This document shows positions 58,801 through 64,000 of a stretch of DNA of 64,000 nucleotides, piece after piece. The DNA is from Eutreptiella sp. 'Long Island Sound 2002'. Its lineage: Eukaryota; Euglenozoa; Euglenophyceae; Eutreptiales; Eutreptiaceae. The number at the start of each line of letters is the position of its first letter. Within the stretch, counting starts at the first letter, position 1. The DNA lies in the NCBI GenBank assembly GCA_964036045.1, contig OZ038392.1, forward strand, positions 18,342,612 to 18,406,611. Reading direction: 5' to 3'. Below the pieces are notes generated by a model. It was not told where the DNA came from. It worked only from the letters and a program-made list of their open reading frames with translations, and searched no databases. The translations under genes were made by a program, and so were the position numbers.

Positions 58801-61800
58801 AGGGGCGCGTTGGGAGCGGGCTGGGAGCGGGCTTGGAGCGGGCTGGGAGCGGTCTGGGAGCGGGCTGGGAGCGGGCTGGGGGCAGGTGGGCTGGGAGCGG
58901 GCGGGCTGGGAGCGGGCGGGCTGGGAGCGGGCTAGGGGCGCGTTGGGAGCGGGCTGGGAGCGGGCTGGGAGCGGGCCGGGAGCGGCCTGCCTGGGAGCGG
59001 GCTGGCTAGGAGCGGCCTGGTTGGGAGCGGGCTGGCTGGGAGCGGGCAGGGAGCGCGGGGGCTCGGAGCGAGCTGGGAGCAGGCGGGTTGGGAGCGGGCT
59101 GGGAGCGGGTTGGGTGCGGGTTGGGAGCGGGTTGGGTGCGGGCTGGGAGCGGGCGGGCTGGGAGCGGGCTAGGAGCAGGCTGGGAGGCGGGCTGGGTGCG
59201 GGCTGGGAGCGGGCTGGGAGCAGGCGGGCTGGGAGCGGGCGGGCCGGGGGCGGTCGGGCTGGGAGCGGGCTGGGTGTGGGCTGGGAGTGGGCTGGGAGCG
59301 GGCTGGGAGTGAGCGGGCTGGGAGCGGTCTGGGAGCGGGCTGGGAGCGGTCTGGGAGCGGGCTGGGAGCGGGCTGGGTGCGGGCTGGGAGCGGGCTGGGA
59401 GCAAGCGGGCTGGGAGCAGGCTGGGGGCAGGCGGGCTGGGAGCGGGCGGGCTGGGAGCGGGCGAGAGGCGGGCTGGGAGCGGGTTGGAAGCGGGCTGGGA
59501 GCGGGCTGGGTGCGGGATGGGTGTGGGCTGGGAGCGGGCTGGGAGCACGCCGGCTGGGAGCGGGCGGGCTGGGGGCGGGAGGGCTAGGAGTGGGCTGGGA
59601 GCGGGCTGGGACTGACCGGGCTGGCAGCGGGCTTGGAGCAGGCTGGGAGCAGGCTGGGTGCGGGCTGGGAGCGGGCTGGGTGCGGGGTGGAGCGGGCTGG
59701 GAGCAGGCGGGCTGGGAGCGGGCGGGCTGGGAGCGGGCGAGCTGGGAGCTGGGGGCGGGGTGGGAGCGGGCTGGGGGCGGGCTGGGAGCGGACTGGGAGC
59801 GGGATCGGTGCGGGGTGGGAGCAGGCGGGCTGGGAGCGGGCTGGGAGCGGGCTGGGAGCAGGCGACTGGGAGCGGGCGAGCTGGGAGCGGCCTGGGAGCG
59901 GGCTGGGGGCAGGCGGGCGGGGAGCGGGCTTGCTGGGAGCGGGCGGGCCGGGAGCGGCTGGCGGTGGGCTGGGGGCGGGCTGGGAGCTGGCTGGGAGCGA
60001 GCTGGGTGCGGGCTGGGTGCGGGCTGGGTGCAGGCAGGCTGGGAGCGGGCGGGCTGGGAGCGGGCGGGCAGGGAGCGGGCTAGGAGCGGACGGTCTGGGA
60101 ACGGGCTTGCTGGGAGGGGATTGGGAGCGGGCGGGCTGGGAGTGGCGGGGGGTGGGCTGGGAGCGGGCTTGGGGGTGGGCTGGGAGCGGGCTGGGAGCGG
60201 GCGGGCCAGGAGCGGCCGGAGGCGGGCTGGGAGCGGCCTGGGGGCGGGCTGTGAGCGGGCTGGGTGCGGGCTGGGAGAGGGCTGGGAGCGGGCTGGGAGC
60301 AGGCGGGCTGGGAGCGGGCGAGCTGGGAGCAGGCGGGCTGGGAGCGGGCTGGGAGCAGGCGGGCTGGGAGCGGGCTGGGAGCGGGCTGGGAGCGGGCTGG
60401 GAGCGGGCTGGGAGCAGGCGGGCTGGGAGCGGGCTGGGAGCGGGCTGGGAGCGGGCTGGGAGCAGGCGACTGCGAGCGGGCGAGCTGCGAGCGGCCTTGG
60501 AGCGGGCTTGGGGCAGGCGGGCGGGGAGCGGGCTTGCTGGGAGCGGCCGGGCCGGGAGCGGCTGGCGGCGGGCTGGGTGCGGGCTGGGAGCGGGCTGGGA
60601 GCGGGCTGGGAGCGGGATGGGTGCGGGCTGGGTGCGGGCTGGGAGCGGGCTGGGAGCGGACGGGCTGGGAGCGGGCTTGCTGGGAGCAGATTGGGAGCGG
60701 GCGAGCTGGCTGGGAGGCGGGCTGGCAGCGGGCTGGGTGCGGGCTGGGAGCGGGCTGGGAGCAGGCGGGCTGGGAGCGGGCGGGCTGGGGGCGGGCGGGC
60801 TGGGAGCGCGCTGGAAGTGGGCTGGGAGTGGGCTGGGAGCGGGCTGGGAGTTAGCGGGCTGGGAGCGGGCTTGGAGCGGGCTGGGAGCGGGCTGGGAGCG
60901 GGCTGGGAGCGGGCTGGGAGCAGGCTGGGGGCGGGCTGGGAGCGGGCTGGGAGCGGGCTGGGAGCGGACGGTCTGGGAACGGGCTTGCTGGGAGCAGATT
61001 GGGAGCGGGCGAGCTGGCTGGGAGGCGGGCTGGCAGCGGGCTGGGTGCGGGCTAGGAGCGGGCTGGGAGCAGGTGGGCTGGGAGCGGGCGGGCAGGGGGC
61101 GGGCGGGCTGGGAGCGAGCTGGAAGTGGGCTGGGAGTGGGCTGGGAGCGGGCTGGGAGTTAGTGGGCTGGGAGCGGGCTTGGAGCGGGCTGGGAGCGGGC
61201 TGGGAGCGGGCTGGGAGCGGGCTTGGAGCAGGCGGGCTGGGAGCAGGCTGGAGGCAGGCGGGCTGGGAGCGGGCGGGCTGGGAGCGGGCGGGAGGCGGGC
61301 TGGGAGCGGGCTGGAAGCGGGCTGGGAGCGGGCTGGGAGCAGGCTGGGTGCGGGCTGGGTGCGGGCTGGGAGCAGGCTGGGAGCACGCGGGCTGGGAGCG
61401 GGCGGGATGGGGGCGGGAGGGCTAGGAGCGGGCTGGGAGCGGGCTGAGCCGGCTGGGGGCGGGCTTGGAGCAGGCTGGGAGCGCATTTGGAGCGGGCTGG
61501 GAGCGGGCTCGAAGGGGGCTGGGAGCAGGCTGGGAGCGGGCTGGGTGCGGGCTGGGTGCGGGCTGGGTGCGGGCTGGGAGCACGCGGGCTGGGAGCGGGC
61601 GGGATGGGGGCGGGAGGGCTAGGAGTGGGATGGGAGCGGGCTGAGCGGGCTGGGAGGGGGCTTGGAGCAGGCTGGGAGCGCGTTGGGAGCGGGCTGGGAG
61701 CGGGCCAGGGGCGCGTTGGGAGCGGGCTGGGTGCGGGCTGGGAGCGGGCTGGGAGCAGGCGGGCTGGGAGCGGGCTGGGGGCAGGCGGGCTGGGAGCGGG

Positions 61801-64000
61801 CGGGAGGCGGGCTGGGAGCGGGCTGGAAGCGGGCTGGGAGCGGGCCGGGAGCAAGCTGGGTGTGGGCTGGGTGCAGGCTGGGAGCGGGCTGGGAGCAGGC
61901 GGGCTGGGAGCGGGAGGGCTGGGGGTGGGCGGGCTGGGTGCGGTCTGGGAGTGAATGGGCTGGGAGTGGGCTGGGAGCGGGCTGGAAGCGGGCTGGGAGC
62001 GGGCTGGGAGCGGGCTGGGTGCGGGCTGGGTGCGGGCTGGGAGCTGGCTGGGAGCAGGCGGGCTGGGAGCGGGCGGGCTGGGGGCGGGCGGGCTGGGAGC
62101 AGGCTGGGAGTGGGCTGGGAGTGGGCTGCGAGCGGGCTCGGAGTGGGCGGGCTGGGAGCGGGCTTGGAGCGGGCTGGGAGCGGGCTGGGAGCGGGCTGGG
62201 AGCGGGCTGGGAGCGGGCTGGGAGCAGGCTAGGAGCGGGCGGGCTGGGAGAGGGGGCCTGAAAGCGGGCGGGCTCGGAGTGGGCTGGGAGTGGGCTGGGA
62301 GCGGGCTGGGAGTGGGCGGGCTGGGAGTGGGCTTGGAGCGTGCCGGGAGCGGGCAGATAGCGGGCTGGCTGGGAGCGGGCTTGCAGGGAGCGGGTTGGGA
62401 ACGGGCGGGCTGGGAGCGGGCGGGCTGGGAGCGGGCTGGGGGCGCTTTGGGAGCGGGCTGGGAGCGGGCTAGGAGCGGGCTGGGAGCGAGCTGGCTGGGA
62501 GCGCGCTGGCTGGGAGCGGGCTGGCTGGGAGCGGGCGGGCTGGCTGGGAGCGGGCTGGTAGCAGGCTGGGAGCGGGTGGGCTGGGAGCGGGCTGGCTGGG
62601 AGCGGGCTGGGAGCAGGCCGGGTGGGAACTAGTTTGCTGGGACAGGTTGGGAGCGGGAAGTGGGAGCGGGCTGGGAGCGGGCTGGGAGCGAGCGGGCAGG
62701 GAGCGGGCTGGGAACGGGTTGGAAGCGGCCTGGGAGCGGGCCGGCTCGGAACGGGCTGCGAGGGGTCTGGGAGCGGGCTGGGACTGCGCGGGTTGGGAGC
62801 GGGCTTGGAGCGGGCCGGGAGCGGGCTAGGAGCGGGCTGGGAGCGGGCTGGGAGCAGGCTGGGAGCGGGCTGGGAGCAGGCGACTGGGAGCGGGCGAGCT
62901 GGGAGCGGCCTGGGAGCGGGCTGGGGGCAGGCGGGCGGGAAGCGGGCGGGCTGGGAGCGGGCGGGCTGGGAGCGGGCCGGAGGCGGGCTGGGAGTGGGCT
63001 GAGAGCGGGCTGGGAGCGGGCTGGCAGCGGGCTGGTAGCGGGCTGCATACGGGCTGGGAGCGGGCTGGGAGCGGGCTGGGAGCAGGCGGGCTGGGAGCGG
63101 GCGGGCTGGGAGCGGGCTGGGAGTGGGCTGGGAGTGGGCTTGGAACGGGCTAGGAGTGGGCGGGCTTGGAGCGGGCTTGGAGCGGGCTGGGAGCGGGCTG
63201 GGAGCGGGATGGGAGCGGGCTAGGAGCGGGCAGCCTGGGTGCGGGCGGGCTGGGAGCGTGCGGGCTGGGAGCGGGCTCGGAGCGGGCTGGGAGTGGGCGG
63301 GCTGGCAGCGGGCTTGGAGCGGGCTGGGAGCGGGCTGGGAGCGGGCTGGGAGCGGGCGGGCCTTGGAGCGGGCTGGGAGCGGGCTGGGTGCGGGGTGGGT
63401 GCGGGCTGGGAGCGGGCTGGGGGCAGGCGGGCGGGGAGCGGGCGAGCTGGGAGCGGGCGGGCTGCGAGCGGGCGGGAGGCGGGCTGGGAGCGGGCTGAGA
63501 GCGGGCTGGGAGCGGGCTGGTAGCGGGCTGGGAGCGGGCTGGGTACGGGCTGGGAGCGGGCTGGGAGCGGGCTGGGAGCAGGCGGGCTGGGAGCGGGTGG
63601 GCTGGGAGCGGGCTGGGAGTTGGCTGGGAGTGGGCTGGGAACAGGCTGGGAGTGGGCGGGCTGGGAGCGGGCTTGGAGCGGGCTGCGAGCGGGCTGGGAG
63701 CGGGATGGGAGCGGGCTAGGAGCGGGCCGGCTGGGAGCGGGCGGGCTGGGAGCTGGCGGGCTGGGAGCGGGCTCGGAGTGGGCGGGCTGGGAGCGGGCTT
63801 GGAGCGGGCTGGGAGCGGGCTGGGAGCGGGCGGGCCTTGGAGCGGGCTGGGACCGGGCTGGGAGCGGGCTGGGTGCGGGCTGGGAGCGGGCTGGGAGCAG
63901 GCGGGCTGGGAGCGGGCTGGGGGCAGGCGGGCTGGGAGCGGGCGGGCTGGGAGCGGGCGGGACGCGGGCTGGGAGCGGGCTGGAAGCGGGATGGGAGCGG
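55893..64000. repeat. GC-rich minisatellite (11-bp unit and 15-bp variant), copy 2, runs off window
   Basis: Same units and higher-order order as copy 1. The ACTAGTTTGCTGGG marker is at 56,838, 57,431, 58,547 and 62,628. Marker spacing is 593, 1,116 and 4,081 bp versus 593, 1,498 and 4,155 bp in copy 1, so copy 2 lacks 382 bp in one interval and 74 bp in another. G tracts are again on the plus strand. Confidence 0.95.

Larger units (their letters stand above)
41593..64000 (-). mobile_element. Element A, copy 2 (with leader and minisatellite; truncated by window)
   Basis: Colinear with copy 1 at a spacing of exactly 41,771 bp from 41,772 to about 53,150, then 41,757 bp after four small indels, then shifted further by length changes in the minisatellite. 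It contains gag (52,435-48,116), protease (48,115-47,036) and pol split by a nonsense codon (44,585-44,587). About 180 bp at the left end (41,593-41,771) extend beyond what is visible for copy 1. The left boundary against element C is approximate and no target-site duplication or LTR was identified. Confidence 0.8.

Overview
The window is nuclear DNA of a eukaryote with a large, repeat-rich genome. It has retroelement polyproteins, 817-bp LTRs with a target-site duplication, a primer-binding site like the initiator Met-tRNA, and a kilobase-scale GC-rich minisatellite. No operon-like genes or Shine-Dalgarno signals are seen. The RT sequences look like Ty3/Gypsy elements I associate with algae or dinoflagellates, but the host cannot be named from this sequence. 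I found no certain single-copy host gene; nearly all recognisable coding sequence is retrotransposon-derived.

Layout. (1) 1-14,135: element A copy 1, read on the minus strand. One reading frame runs gag, UAG, protease, UAG, pol (RT, RNase H, integrase, chromodomain) from 10,664 down to 1,362, with a 1.36-kb 3' region on the left and a 3.4-kb non-coding leader on the right. (2) 14,136-23,483: a 9.3-kb array of an 11-bp unit (CTGGGAGCGGG) and its 15-bp variant, G-rich on the plus strand. (3) 23,484-24,128: unassigned sequence. (4) 24,134-35,531: element B, a complete plus-strand LTR retrotransposon. It has two 817-bp LTRs differing at two sites, a 5-bp target-site duplication (CAGCA), PBS and PPT. 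Its gag and pol are joined in frame across a single UGA-CGG stop. (5) 35,537-37,422: unassigned sequence, the last part possibly leader or LTR of the next element. (6) 37,423-41,433: element C, a decayed gag-like gene in several frames, ending at a consensus splice-donor-like site. (7) 41,593-64,000: element A copy 2, colinear with copy 1 at a spacing of 41,771 bp (41,757 bp after small indels), including the leader and the minisatellite, which runs off the window.

How the parts work together. Elements A and B each encode what a chromodomain-bearing Ty3/Gypsy-type retrotransposon needs: a capsid with a zinc knuckle, an aspartic protease (DTGA), RT/RNase H, an integrase with an HHCC zinc finger and DDE motif, and a C-terminal chromodomain that probably targets chromatin. 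Both appear to control the Gag to Gag-Pol ratio by stop-codon readthrough rather than frameshifting. Both gag stops are followed by CGG. Element A adds a second in-frame UAG between protease and pol.

Main points for follow-up: the two-step UAG architecture of element A, present in both copies; the UGA-CGG plus hairpin of element B; a methyltransferase-like block between protease and RT in element B; a tRNA-like sequence inside the element B LTR; a cluster of perfect inverted repeats in the element A leader; and the G-quadruplex-capable array that travels with element A and has changed length between copies.
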